Shown piece by piece: positions 7,665 through 16,013 of a stretch of DNA of 64,000 nt. A program made the translations under genes and the position numbers. Origin of the DNA: S015-6 sp964384945 (GTDB taxonomy: Bacteria > Desulfobacterota > DSWW01). The stretch is taken from the NCBI GenBank assembly GCA_964384945.1, contig CAYLMK010000005.1:1-64000 (forward strand), written 5' to 3'. The notes beneath the pieces were generated by a model, which did no database searches, had not been told where the DNA came from, and was given only the letters and a program-made list of their open reading frames with translations. Positions within the stretch are counted from its first letter, which is position 1. Every line of letters starts with the position of its first letter.

Positions 7665-9781
7665 ATGGCAAGGCAATCGGTTTGGACGATGTGCGGCATG
7701 TGCAGCGTCCGTTGCCCCATCCGGGTTGAAACCGAAGAAGGCGAGGTCACCTGGATCGAGGGCAACCCTCACCTGCTGGAAGGCGCGTTGTTCGCCAAGG
7801 GCTCTGCCGGCATGGCGCTGCTCAGGGACGAGGAGCGGCCGCTCTCGCCCATGATCCGCAAGGGGGGGCGCGGGGCCGGTCGGTGGGAAAAGGCGACCTG
7901 GCCTGCGGCATTCGACTATGTCGCCGGCAAGCTCGAACCCATCATCCGGGAGCACGGCCCGGAGAGCATCGTCGTGAGCTGCCGTGGAGGCCCCTTCGTT
8001 GACCTCATCCAGGCGTTTTGTCATGCGCTGGGCTCGCCCAACTTCAGCAACCATCACAGCGCCTGCGCCCACAACGTGCACCACGCAAGTCTGTCGGTCT
8101 ACGGCCTGGGCCGCAAGGACTTTGTTTACGATCTCAGGAACTGCAGGCATCTGGTGCTGTTCGGCCGCAACATTCTAGCCTCTCTGCGGCCCGCCGAGGC
8201 GATTCAGGTCATGGATATGCTGGAGGCCGGAGGCACGATGACCTACGTCGATGTCCGCCAGACCCTAACCGGCATCAAGGCCGACCGTTTCTTCCTCGTG
8301 ACGCCAGGCACCGATTATGCCCTGGCCCTGGGCATGCTCCATGAGGTCATCCGGCAGGGGGTCTACGACAAAGAGTTCATCGACCGCTACGCGTCCGACT
8401 TCGACAGGCTGCCCGCCTTTGTCGAACCCTACACAGCCGAGTGGGCGGCCAAGGAATGCGGGCTGAAGGCGAAGGAGATCGAGGAGTTCGTCAGCGAGAT
8501 CGGTACCCAGCGGCCGCGGGTGATTTTCCACCCGGGCTGGATGCTCTCCCGCTATCGCGATTCCTTCTATGCCAGCCGGGCGCTGCATCTCCTCAACGTG
8601 CTCATGGGCAACGTCGAGGTGGAAGGCGGACGGATTTTCGCCAAGGGGCCCGGCGATTGCGGGGTCAAAGGGATCCGCAGCCTGGATACCCGGGTGCCGA
8701 AGCCCGCGGCGAGAAGCGCGGACGCCGCCGGATGGAAGCACAGGCATTTTGACGAAGGGCAGGGGCTGTTCCCCCTCTTCTACGCTGCCGCGCTGACAGG
8801 TGAACCGTATCCCCTGAAGGCGCTCATCTGCGTGCGGCACGATCCCCTCACCTGCTTCCCGGACCCGCAGGCCCAGAAGGAGGCGCTGGACAAGCTCGAT
8901 CTCCTGGTCTCGGTGGATACGCACTACAGTGAATTCGGATGGTACAGCGACGTGATTCTACCCGAATCCACCTTTCTGGAGCGAGACGGAATCATCGCGA
9001 CGCAGAAGGGGGACCGGCCGCACTTCATAAAGCGCAACAGGGTGATCGACCCCATGCACGACACCCGCAGCCTTTATGGGATCATCAAAGGGCTCACCGA
9101 CCGTCTCGGCGTGGGCCGGTATTTCCCGGGACATTCCATCGAGGAGGTGTGGGCGTGGCAGCTCGAGCCTACCGGCTTTACCCTGAAGGACTTCGACGCG
9201 AAAGGCTTTGTCTCCCTTGCCGACAAGCCGGTGATGTTTGATCGCAACCGCCTCGACGGCAAGTTCAAGACGCCGTCCGGCAAGATCGAGATCGTGAGCG
9301 CTCTTCTCGCCGAGTCGGGGATCGAGTCCTTGAAGCCGTACGAGAGCCCTGAGAGGCCTCCGAAAGAGCATTTCCGCCTGGTGTTCGGCCGTTCGCCGAT
9401 CCACGCCCACGGCCACACGATCAACAACCCCTTGCTACACGAACTGATGCCGGAGTGCACCTTGTGGATCAACAAGCGGCAGGCGGCCAATCTGGGAGTC
9501 GGCGACGGCGACCTGGTGGAGGTGGCGTTCGCGGCTGCAGCGGCTCCATCAAGGCGCGCGTCACCGAATTCATCCACCCGGAGGCGGTCTTCATGGTCCA
9601 CGGCTTCGGACGGCAGGTGCCGCTGCAGAGCCGGGCATATCATGCCGGCGTTGCGGATCATAAGTTGATGAAGGGCATGCTCGGAAAGATGGACCCGGTG
9701 GGCGGAGGCCTGCGTCTGTGCGAATGCTTTGTCACCGTGCGCCGCAGCGCCAGGAATCCCAAAAGGATGGTGGAGCTGTGA
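7665..9781 (+). CDS. Molybdopterin (bis-MGD) oxidoreductase catalytic subunit, frameshifted near its C-terminus
   Basis: A DMSO-reductase-family catalytic subunit of about 705 residues. The N-terminus has an FeS motif (CGMCSVRC) followed by the usual G-x-x-x-x-xEGNP loop. The expected fourth Cys (as in LCAKG) is replaced by Phe in ALFAKG. A candidate metal-ligand Cys is in HHSACAHN. No twin-arginine signal is seen, so it is probably cytoplasmic. The frame breaks near 9525-9545: one frame runs out at 9668, while a one-base shift gives the molybdopterin-dinucleotide-binding end (SIKARVTEFIHPEAVFMVHGF) and a stop at 9779-9781 that overlaps the GTG of the FeS subunit. That overlap argues that the repaired frame is the true ancestral one. 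It is like polysulfide/thiosulfate or formate-type enzymes; the substrate is not clear. Start chosen for GGAGGGAGGAG. Confidence 0.85.
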
Positions 9782-10230
9782 ACAAATACACGCTCTATCA
9801 CAATTCCAGACGGTGCATCGGTTGTCATGGCTGCGAGGTTCATTGCAAGACCCACAAACGGTTGCCCGAAGGGCCGATGCTCTGCGAGATCACCCATGAT
9901 CCGCTGAAGATGTTGGGCGGAGTCCCCCGGACCGACTTCCGCTTCCGCTCCTGCTACCATTGCGAGGCCCCCCACTGCGTGGCGGTCTGCCCGACCGGCG
10001 CCATGCAGAAGCGCGCCGACGGCATCGTCTTCGTGGATCAGGAAAGGTGCATCGGCTGCACGGCCTGTGCCGGTGCCTGCCCGTGGGGCGTGCCCGAGCG
10101 CAATCCCTCGACCGGCAAGGCGGTCAAGTGCGACTACTGCATGGACCGGCTGGACGCCGGGCTCAACCCGGCCTGCGTCACCCGTTGCACCACCCATGCC
10201 CTGAAGCTCGTCTCCCTGCAGGAGTTGTAA
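9778..10230 (+). CDS. Four-cluster ferredoxin-type electron transfer subunit (DmsB/PsrB/HybA-like)
   Basis: A 150-residue FeS protein that should carry electrons between the adjacent molybdopterin subunit and a partner. It contains four Cys groups typical for four [4Fe-4S] clusters: CIGCHGCEVHC, CYHCEAPHCVAVCP, CIGCTACAGACP and CDYCMDRL...CVTRC. There is no signal peptide, which fits a cytoplasmic complex. The GTG start overlaps the stop of the molybdopterin subunit by four bases, showing coupling. No NrfD/DmsC-like membrane anchor follows, so the pair is probably soluble or docks to another complex; the Ech-type hydrogenase downstream is one possibility (inference). Confidence 0.92.
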   Translation: MNKYTLYHNSRRCIGCHGCEVHCKTHKRLPEGPMLCEITHDPLKMLGGVPRTDFRFRSCYHCEAPHCVAVCPTGAMQKRADGIVFVDQERCIGCTACAGACPWGVPERNPSTGKAVKCDYCMDRLDAGLNPACVTRCTTHALKLVSLQEL

Positions 10231-10275
10231 CGTCTGGAGATTCCGCAGGGTGCCTTTGGAGAGGAGAAGTGCGTG

Positions 10276-11430
10276 ATGAATATGGCGGGTGGACATCCGG
10301 AGAAACGACCGCTGCGAAGGATCCGGGGAAAAGGCCGATTTCGCGACCTGCCGGCCTGGGGTCTCGCCCTTTTCCTTGCCTCGGCCTGCGGGTCGGGGAC
10401 CGGGGAGGGAGGCGAGGAAGGGCCATGTGCCGGGAGGCTGCCGCAGCCCTACACCCCCAACTGCAGGTGCACCGGGGAGCCCACAAAGCTGCCGGAACCG
10501 GACCTTCCCGCCGCCGGGGCGGGCCCTTTCCGGTTTGTGAAGACGGCGCGGACCTTTGTAGACGTTGAGCGCAATCGGAGCATTCCGGCGTACGTGATCG
10601 TTCCCTCGGACGACGGGGTGAGCATGAGCCGGGCCGGGGCGCCCTATCCGGTTGTGGTGGTGGTCCACGGGTTCAGCGGATACAGGGATCTGGTGCTTCC
10701 CTATTCGGAGAGGCTCGCCACGTGGGGGTACATTACGGTCACGCCGCAGCTCCCTGATACGGGTTTCCTGGATGTCCTCGAGATCAGCCACGTGGAATCC
10801 TCCCTGGATCTTCTCTTCCTGCTCGACCAGGTCTGTTTCGAGGCCGGCAGCGATCCGGGGTCCCCTCTGTACGGCTCGGTGGACGGAGGGCGGCTCGCTG
10901 CGGTGGGCCACTCCCTGGGTGGCAAGCTGAGCGTGCTTGCTTCCCTTTCGGACGGCGGCCCGGGCGCCGTCGTGGGGCTCGACCCGGTCGATGGTGCGGG
11001 TCCGGCAGGGGTGTTCGAGGATGACCCCGATTTTCCGGACCTCGTACCCGAGAGGGTGCCGGACCTGAGGATCCCCAGCCTTTACCTCGGCGGAACGGAG
11101 GGCGGCAGCTCGGTTCCCGGCGCGGCCTGTGCGCCCGAGGAGGAGAACTACCACGAGTTCTGGACGTACTCGCCCAGTCCGTCGGTGGAGATCACCTTTC
11201 AGGGAGCGGACCACACGGATTTTCTGAGTACCTCGTGGCTCTTCGATCTCTTCGATTTCTGCGACGTGGGCAGTGCGGACCCCGAGATCGTCAAGGCCCT
11301 TGCCCTGGAATACACGGTTGCCTTCTTGAACGACGCCCTCCTCGGGTGGGAGCGTTTTCGGGAGGACTACGCCGGCGATGGGATAGACGCGGACGAGGAC
11401 GACGGGTTTGTCACGTGGCAGCGGAAATGA
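10276..11430 (+). CDS. Lipoprotein alpha/beta hydrolase (chlorophyllase/dienelactone-hydrolase-like)
   Basis: A 384-residue lipid-anchored hydrolase. The lipoprotein signal ends at LASAC (Cys38). The catalytic domain shows the oxyanion strand VVVVHGFSGY, the nucleophile elbow GHSLGG with Ser213, an acidic segment GLDPVDG and a late His in FQGADHTDF, giving a plausible Ser-Asp-His triad. Several extra Cys residues near the end (CAPEE, FDFCDVG) could form disulfides. The family includes esterases acting on ester or polyester substrates; the substrate here is unknown. It follows the molybdoenzyme pair after about 45 bases with its own GGAGAGGAGAAG site. It probably sits on the periplasmic face of a membrane. 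Confidence 0.85.
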   Translation: MNMAGGHPEKRPLRRIRGKGRFRDLPAWGLALFLASACGSGTGEGGEEGPCAGRLPQPYTPNCRCTGEPTKLPEPDLPAAGAGPFRFVKTARTFVDVERNRSIPAYVIVPSDDGVSMSRAGAPYPVVVVVHGFSGYRDLVLPYSERLATWGYITVTPQLPDTGFLDVLEISHVESSLDLLFLLDQVCFEAGSDPGSPLYGSVDGGRLAAVGHSLGGKLSVLASLSDGGPGAVVGLDPVDGAGPAGVFEDDPDFPDLVPERVPDLRIPSLYLGGTEGGSSVPGAACAPEEENYHEFWTYSPSPSVEITFQGADHTDFLSTSWLFDLFDFCDVGSADPEIVKALALEYTVAFLNDALLGWERFREDYAGDGIDADEDDGFVTWQRK

Positions 11431-11468
11431 AGAGTCATGGGGCGGCAGTTTTCTGGTGGCGGGGGCTG

Positions 11469-11513
11469 TAAGACCAAAGTCCAATATCTTTCCGCCTTCG
11501 CACGCTGTAGCCT
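11469..11513 (+). promoter_or_regulatory. Palindromic activator box C with -10
   Basis: TAAGACCAAAGTCCAA (11469-11484) followed by TATCTTTCC is a less perfect copy of the palindrome in boxes A, B and D. A -10-like TAGCCT, with an upstream TG, starts exactly 39 bases from its first base (11508-11513). It would start transcription near 11520 and drive the AOR-MoaD-EutBC-Ech operon. Confidence 0.6.
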
Positions 11514-11657
11514 GCCTTATATTCGTTGTTTACGGGACAGTAAGGAGCTGCGTGCCGTTGCCTGGCTGTTCATGAAGTTTTCGAACGCGCCGGCAAGGCG
11601 TTTATGGCAAAGGCTTTGCGGCTGCGTGTTTCAAACCCTACCCGGGAGGACTCGAGA

Positions 11658-13385
11658 ATGGCAGAGAAGATCTATCGCGTGAACATGACGACCCTCGGCA
11701 CCTCATCCGAGGACGTCCCCGCGCAATGGAAAGGCCTTGGCGGAAGGGGTTTGACTTCCACGATCGTGGCCCAGGAGGTGAAGCCCACCTGTCATCCCCT
11801 GGGAAAGTACAACAAGCTGATTCTGGCGCCGGGACTGCTGACAGGAACCGCCTGTGCGAACTCGGGAAGGCTCTCGGCCGGGGCCAAGAGCCCGCTCACG
11901 GGCACGATCAAAGAGAGCAATGCGGGCGGCACGGCCGCCCAGCTTCTCGCTCGATTGGGCATCAAGGCGATCATCATTGAAGGCGTGCCTCAGAAAGAGA
12001 CGTTTTACAGTCTGCATGTGGATAAGAAGGGCATCACCATTCAGGAAGATACGGAACTGGTGGGCAAAGGCAATTATGGAGTCATGGAAACGCTCCTGAA
12101 GAAACATGGAGAGAAGATCGGGATCCTTGCCATAGGCCCGGCCGGGGAATGCAGGATGGCGGCCGCCAATATCTCGGTGAAGGATCCGGACGGCACGATT
12201 CGCAGCCTTGGCCGCGGCGGCCTGGGGGCGGTCATGGGTTCGAAGAAGATCAAGTACATCACCATCGATGACACCGACGGCCCGGGCGTGCAGATCGGCG
12301 ATCAGGAAAGGTTCAAGGCCGCGGCGAAGGTATTCAGCAAGGCCGTGGTCGCCCATCCGGTGAGCGGGGAATCCCTCAAGCTCTACGGCACGGATGTGCT
12401 TGTGAACATCATGAACGAGGCAGGAGCTCTCCCGACCCAGAATTTCCGGTTCGGCCAATTCGCAGGCCACGAAAAGATCAGCGGTGAAACCGTGAAAGAG
12501 ACGATCGAGAGCCGGAAAGGCAACCCAAGCCACATCTGCCATCGGGGATGTGTCATCCGATGTTCTCAGGTCTACAACGACAAGGACGGCAAGTACGTCA
12601 CTTCGGGCTTCGAGTATGAAACGATCTGGGGCCTGGGAGCCAACTGCAACGTGGACGACCTGGATATCCTGGCGCAAGCCGATCGCATGATGGACGACAT
12701 CGGCGTCGACTCGATCGACACCGCGGTGGCCATGGGCGTTGCCATGGAGGCCGGGGTCATTCCCTTCGGCGACGGAGCCGGCATCCTCAGGCTGTTGAAG
12801 GAAATCGGCGAGGCTACTCCCCTGGGCAGAATCCTCGGCTCCGGGGCGGAACTGGTCGGCAAGGCCTATGGCATGACGAGGGTGCCTGTGGTCAAGGGTC
12901 AGGCGCTCTCCGCCTATGACCCGAGATCGGTGAAAGGCATGGGAATCACGTACGCCACCTCGACCATGGGGAGTGACCATACAGCAGGCTATTGCATCCC
13001 CGTGAACATCCTGAAGGTCGGCGGTTTTGTGGATCCCCTGAAAAAGGAAGGCCAGATCGAGCTTTCGAGAAGGCTTCAGATAGGCACTGCGTTCCTGGAC
13101 ACCACGGGGCTCTGTGTCTTCGTCGGTTTCGCTTCCTTGGACAATGACGAGGTCTTTCAAGCGGTCGTGGAGATGATCAACGCGAAAGACGGTCTCCGAA
13201 TGACCAGGGAGGAAGGGCGGGCACTGGGGAGAAAGATCCTTTGGACGGAACATGAATTCAATCTGGCTGCCGGGTTCACCAACAAGCATGACCGCCTCCC
13301 GGAATTCTTCGAAGAGCCGCTCCCGCCGCACAATGCGGTGTGGGATTTCACGGGTGAGGAGATCGACACGTTCTGGCAATTGTGA
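11658..13385 (+). CDS. aor: Aldehyde:ferredoxin oxidoreductase (tungsto-bispterin enzyme)
   Basis: A 575-residue cytoplasmic enzyme of the AOR family, which oxidises aldehydes to carboxylic acids and reduces ferredoxin using a tungsten (or molybdenum) bispterin and one [4Fe-4S] cluster. The N-terminal domain has the family pattern KGLGGRGLTS, then LAPGLLTGT and SGRLSAGAKSPLTGTIKESNAGG. Three cluster Cys are at about 294, 298 and 302 (CHRGCVIRC), with a fourth in DTTGLC. The length is normal. ATG 11658 has GGGAGGA eight bases upstream; an earlier in-frame start at 11604 lacks one. It opens the operon with a MoaD-like protein and EutBC. The acetaldehyde made by EutBC is the natural substrate to suggest. 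Activator box C lies upstream. Confidence 0.93.
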   Translation: MAEKIYRVNMTTLGTSSEDVPAQWKGLGGRGLTSTIVAQEVKPTCHPLGKYNKLILAPGLLTGTACANSGRLSAGAKSPLTGTIKESNAGGTAAQLLARLGIKAIIIEGVPQKETFYSLHVDKKGITIQEDTELVGKGNYGVMETLLKKHGEKIGILAIGPAGECRMAAANISVKDPDGTIRSLGRGGLGAVMGSKKIKYITIDDTDGPGVQIGDQERFKAAAKVFSKAVVAHPVSGESLKLYGTDVLVNIMNEAGALPTQNFRFGQFAGHEKISGETVKETIESRKGNPSHICHRGCVIRCSQVYNDKDGKYVTSGFEYETIWGLGANCNVDDLDILAQADRMMDDIGVDSIDTAVAMGVAMEAGVIPFGDGAGILRLLKEIGEATPLGRILGSGAELVGKAYGMTRVPVVKGQALSAYDPRSVKGMGITYATSTMGSDHTAGYCIPVNILKVGGFVDPLKKEGQIELSRRLQIGTAFLDTTGLCVFVGFASLDNDEVFQAVVEMINAKDGLRMTREEGRALGRKILWTEHEFNLAAGFTNKHDRLPEFFEEPLPPHNAVWDFTGEEIDTFWQL

Positions 13386-13428
13386 GGGGAAAACGAGCGC
13401 CAAGCTTTTTGTCCGGGAAGATGGATTC

Positions 13429-13647
13429 GTGAAGGTCAGGTTGTTTGCCTCGTTACGTGTAGGGAGATTCACCGAAAAGGAAGCGGGTTGGGCGGAAGGG
13501 ATGACCGTACGCCGGCTTCTGGAGGAGCTTGCCATCGACATGAGAGAGGTGGGGGTTTTGTTCGTGAACTCGCGCCACGTGCAACCGGATTACGTGCTGG
13601 CGGAAGGAGATACCCTTTCCGTTTTCCCCTTGATCGGGGGAGGATAA
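13429..13647 (+). CDS. MoaD/ThiS-family sulfur carrier protein
   Basis: A 72-residue beta-grasp protein ending in GGG (PLIGGG), the C-terminus that MoaD-type proteins use as a thiocarboxylate when donating sulfur to molybdopterin. Other family marks are the start VKVRLFASLR, the middle MTVRRLLEEL and the late GDTLSVFPL. MoaD-like genes are often placed beside tungsten AOR genes, which supports a role in tungstopterin synthesis. The start is GTG at 13429 with GGGAAG upstream; no in-frame ATG gives a full domain. It lies 43 bases after aor and 38 bases before eutBC, so it is in the same operon. Confidence 0.88.
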   Translation: MKVRLFASLRVGRFTEKEAGWAEGMTVRRLLEELAIDMREVGVLFVNSRHVQPDYVLAEGDTLSVFPLIGGG

Positions 13648-13685
13648 GACAGGGCTGAGAACTCGAGTCGGAAGGGAGACGCTTG

Positions 13686-15986
13686 ATGAGCGCAGGGATT
13701 TCGAAGCTGTTCGTTGCGCTGACCGTAAGCGCGGCGATACTCAGCGTGAGCGCAACCTGCGGCGCCATTACGATCAAGGGGGTGAACGCGGGAGAGGATG
13801 TCTTCACATACATCCAGAGGGTGAAGGGGAGCTTCGATCAGACCCTCTACCAGCAGGTAATCGGGGCCTCCAATGCATTCAAGGAGGGCGATCAGACGAT
13901 TGGGGTAGCCGCCGACGATGAAGCGACCCGTCAGAATGCCAGGACCCTTCTGGCAAACACGAAGATCAAAGACCTCTACGAACATCCTCTGCTTGCCGAC
14001 GATCTGCAGAAGCTCGTCTGGCAGACCACGGATAGGGGCCAGTACGAGAAGGTCAAGGACTGGACCATGGGCCAGCTCAAAGAGTTCCTCCTGACCAAGT
14101 CGGAGGGCGAGATCAAGGGTATCATGGCGGGCCTGACCAGCGAAACGATCGGGTGCGTCCCCAAGCTGATGAGCAATGCCGAGTTGATCGCAGTTGATCA
14201 GAAGATATTCAACGCCCTGCCCGGGACGAAGATGGGCGCGAAAGGCTACCTGGGCGCCCGCATCCAGCCCAATTCGCCCACGGACAATCCCGACGATATC
14301 GTCTGGGAGACCTTCGGCGCATTTTCCTATGCCACGGGCGATATCGTGATCGGGACCAACCCGGTGGACAGCACGGTGGCCAGCGTTGCGGTGGTGCAGA
14401 AGGCCCTCAAGGACGTCGTGGAGACCTTCAAGATCCAGGATGTCATCCCCTGGTGCGTGCTTTCCCACATCGATGTCCAGGCGGAAGTGAGCAAGCGGTA
14501 CCCGGGAACGGTCGAGACGATGTTTCAGAGCCTCGCCGGAACGGATTCCTGCAACAAGACCTTCGATGTGACGATCGAGAAGATCATGAAGTATGCAACG
14601 GCGAAGAAAGGAGAGAGATACGGGCTCTATTTCGAGACCGGGCAGGGCTCCGAGTTCACCAACGGCGCGGACCACGGCGTGGACATGATGGTGCTCGAGT
14701 CCCGGAAGTACGGGTTCAGCAGGGCCGTGCAGATGGAGTTGGCCAAGGTGCAGCCCAAGGGGGCCTGGCTGCACGTCAACGACGTGGCCGGTTTCATCGG
14801 GCCCGAGGTGTTCAAGACGCGGGAGCAGCTGGTGCGATGCTGCCTGGAGGACATCGCCATGGGGAAGCTCCATGGCTTGACCCTGGGTCTCGACATCTGC
14901 TCCACGCTGCACATGGCGGTCACGCTGGACGATCTGGACTGGTGCCAGGACCAGATCATGCCGGCCGGTCCTGCGTACCTGATCGCCCTGCCCACCAAGA
15001 ACGACCCGATGTTGAGCTATCTCAGCACAGCCTTTCAGGACCACGTCCGCCTCCGCGACAAGTTCGGCCTGAAGGTGAACGACGCCATGTGGGACTTCTA
15101 CAAGCGCATCGGCATCGTGGACGGAAACGGCAAGTACACGAAGCACTTCGGAGATCCGCTCTGGGTGTACTACCAGTACCGGCTGGCCAAGGGGGACGAG
15201 CGCACCCAGGAGGCGATCTACGCGGAAGGCCGGGAGAAGATGAAGGAAGTCGAGGCGAGGGGAGTGGATCTGGCAACCGGCCACGGGAAGAACATCTGGG
15301 ACCTGAATCCCGAACTGGCGCAAAGGGTGACGGCCCTGTACGAAGACGCCAAGGAATCCCTCTGGGCCGAGATGACCCCTGAATTCGTGAAGACCATTCC
15401 CAATGCAGTGCCGGTCAAGACCCTTTCCAAGGACCGGGAGGACTATATCGCCCGCCCGGCCACGGGAGAGAAGCTCAGCCCCGCATCGGTCGCCACAATC
15501 GAAAAACTTCGGGACTCGTGGGGAGAAAAGGCACCGAACGCCGTGATCGTGATCTCCGACGGCCTGAACGCCAAGGCGATCATGGATGAAAACCATCTGG
15601 CCCCCTACCTGGACGAAATCCGAAGGTTGCTCACCGAAGCCGGAGCCGTCGTGTGCGAAAAGAACATCGTGGTCACGAGCGGAAGGGTCCGGGCGGGCTA
15701 TGAGATCGGCAAGTTGGTTTACAAGACTGCGGATCCGAATCGATACAAGGGGATCCTCCACATCATCGGCGAGCGGCCGGGAACCATGCACCACTCCTAT
15801 TCCGTGTACATCACGGCCCCAAAGGGTCAGGCATGGGCCGAAGGCAGGGTCGACCACGACATCACGAGGCTCGTGTGCAATATCGCGGATACGGCCCTGT
15901 CGCCCAGAGATGCGGCTGAGGAGACCCTGACGATCATTCGGGAAATGGTGGGGAAAACGGTTCCATCCAGTCGAAGTTCCCAGTAA
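13686..15986 (+). CDS. eutBC: Fused ethanolamine ammonia-lyase EutB-EutC with signal-peptide-like N-terminus
   Basis: A 766-residue fusion of the large (EutB) and small (EutC) subunits of adenosylcobalamin-dependent ethanolamine ammonia-lyase, which makes acetaldehyde and ammonia. The EutB part (about 40-500) keeps residues matching the E. coli active site: Arg192 and Gln194 in ARIQPN, Asn225 in GTNPV, Glu317 in YFETGQGS and Asp403 in GLDICS. The EutC part (about 600-750) has VISDGLNAKAI, RAGYEIG and IGERPG, which line the cobalamin site. The first 28 residues (SKLFVALTVSAAILSVSATCGA) go beyond the E. coli EutB start and look like a Sec signal peptide, unexpected for a cobalamin enzyme. ATG 13686 is well supported by GGAAGGGAG. 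No microcompartment shell gene is nearby. It sits between moaD and the Ech hydrogenase genes. Confidence 0.88.
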   Translation: MSAGISKLFVALTVSAAILSVSATCGAITIKGVNAGEDVFTYIQRVKGSFDQTLYQQVIGASNAFKEGDQTIGVAADDEATRQNARTLLANTKIKDLYEHPLLADDLQKLVWQTTDRGQYEKVKDWTMGQLKEFLLTKSEGEIKGIMAGLTSETIGCVPKLMSNAELIAVDQKIFNALPGTKMGAKGYLGARIQPNSPTDNPDDIVWETFGAFSYATGDIVIGTNPVDSTVASVAVVQKALKDVVETFKIQDVIPWCVLSHIDVQAEVSKRYPGTVETMFQSLAGTDSCNKTFDVTIEKIMKYATAKKGERYGLYFETGQGSEFTNGADHGVDMMVLESRKYGFSRAVQMELAKVQPKGAWLHVNDVAGFIGPEVFKTREQLVRCCLEDIAMGKLHGLTLGLDICSTLHMAVTLDDLDWCQDQIMPAGPAYLIALPTKNDPMLSYLSTAFQDHVRLRDKFGLKVNDAMWDFYKRIGIVDGNGKYTKHFGDPLWVYYQYRLAKGDERTQEAIYAEGREKMKEVEARGVDLATGHGKNIWDLNPELAQRVTALYEDAKESLWAEMTPEFVKTIPNAVPVKTLSKDREDYIARPATGEKLSPASVATIEKLRDSWGEKAPNAVIVISDGLNAKAIMDENHLAPYLDEIRRLLTEAGAVVCEKNIVVTSGRVRAGYEIGKLVYKTADPNRYKGILHIIGERPGTMHHSYSVYITAPKGQAWAEGRVDHDITRLVCNIADTALSPRDAAEETLTIIREMVGKTVPSSRSSQ

Positions 15987-16013
15987 GACCTTATCGAGTA
16001 TGAGGACGTCGCC

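Noticed and set aside
9658..11484. Long minus-strand frame opposite the FeS subunit and lipoprotein hydrolase
   Set aside because: The plus-strand genes show Cys motifs, a lipobox and a catalytic triad; the antisense frame shows none and has Arg/His-rich composition.
13686..15986. The eutBC gene as evidence for an ethanolamine microcompartment
   Set aside because: No shell protein, EutE, EutG or EutA-like gene is present in the window, and the neighbours are AOR and hydrogenase genes.
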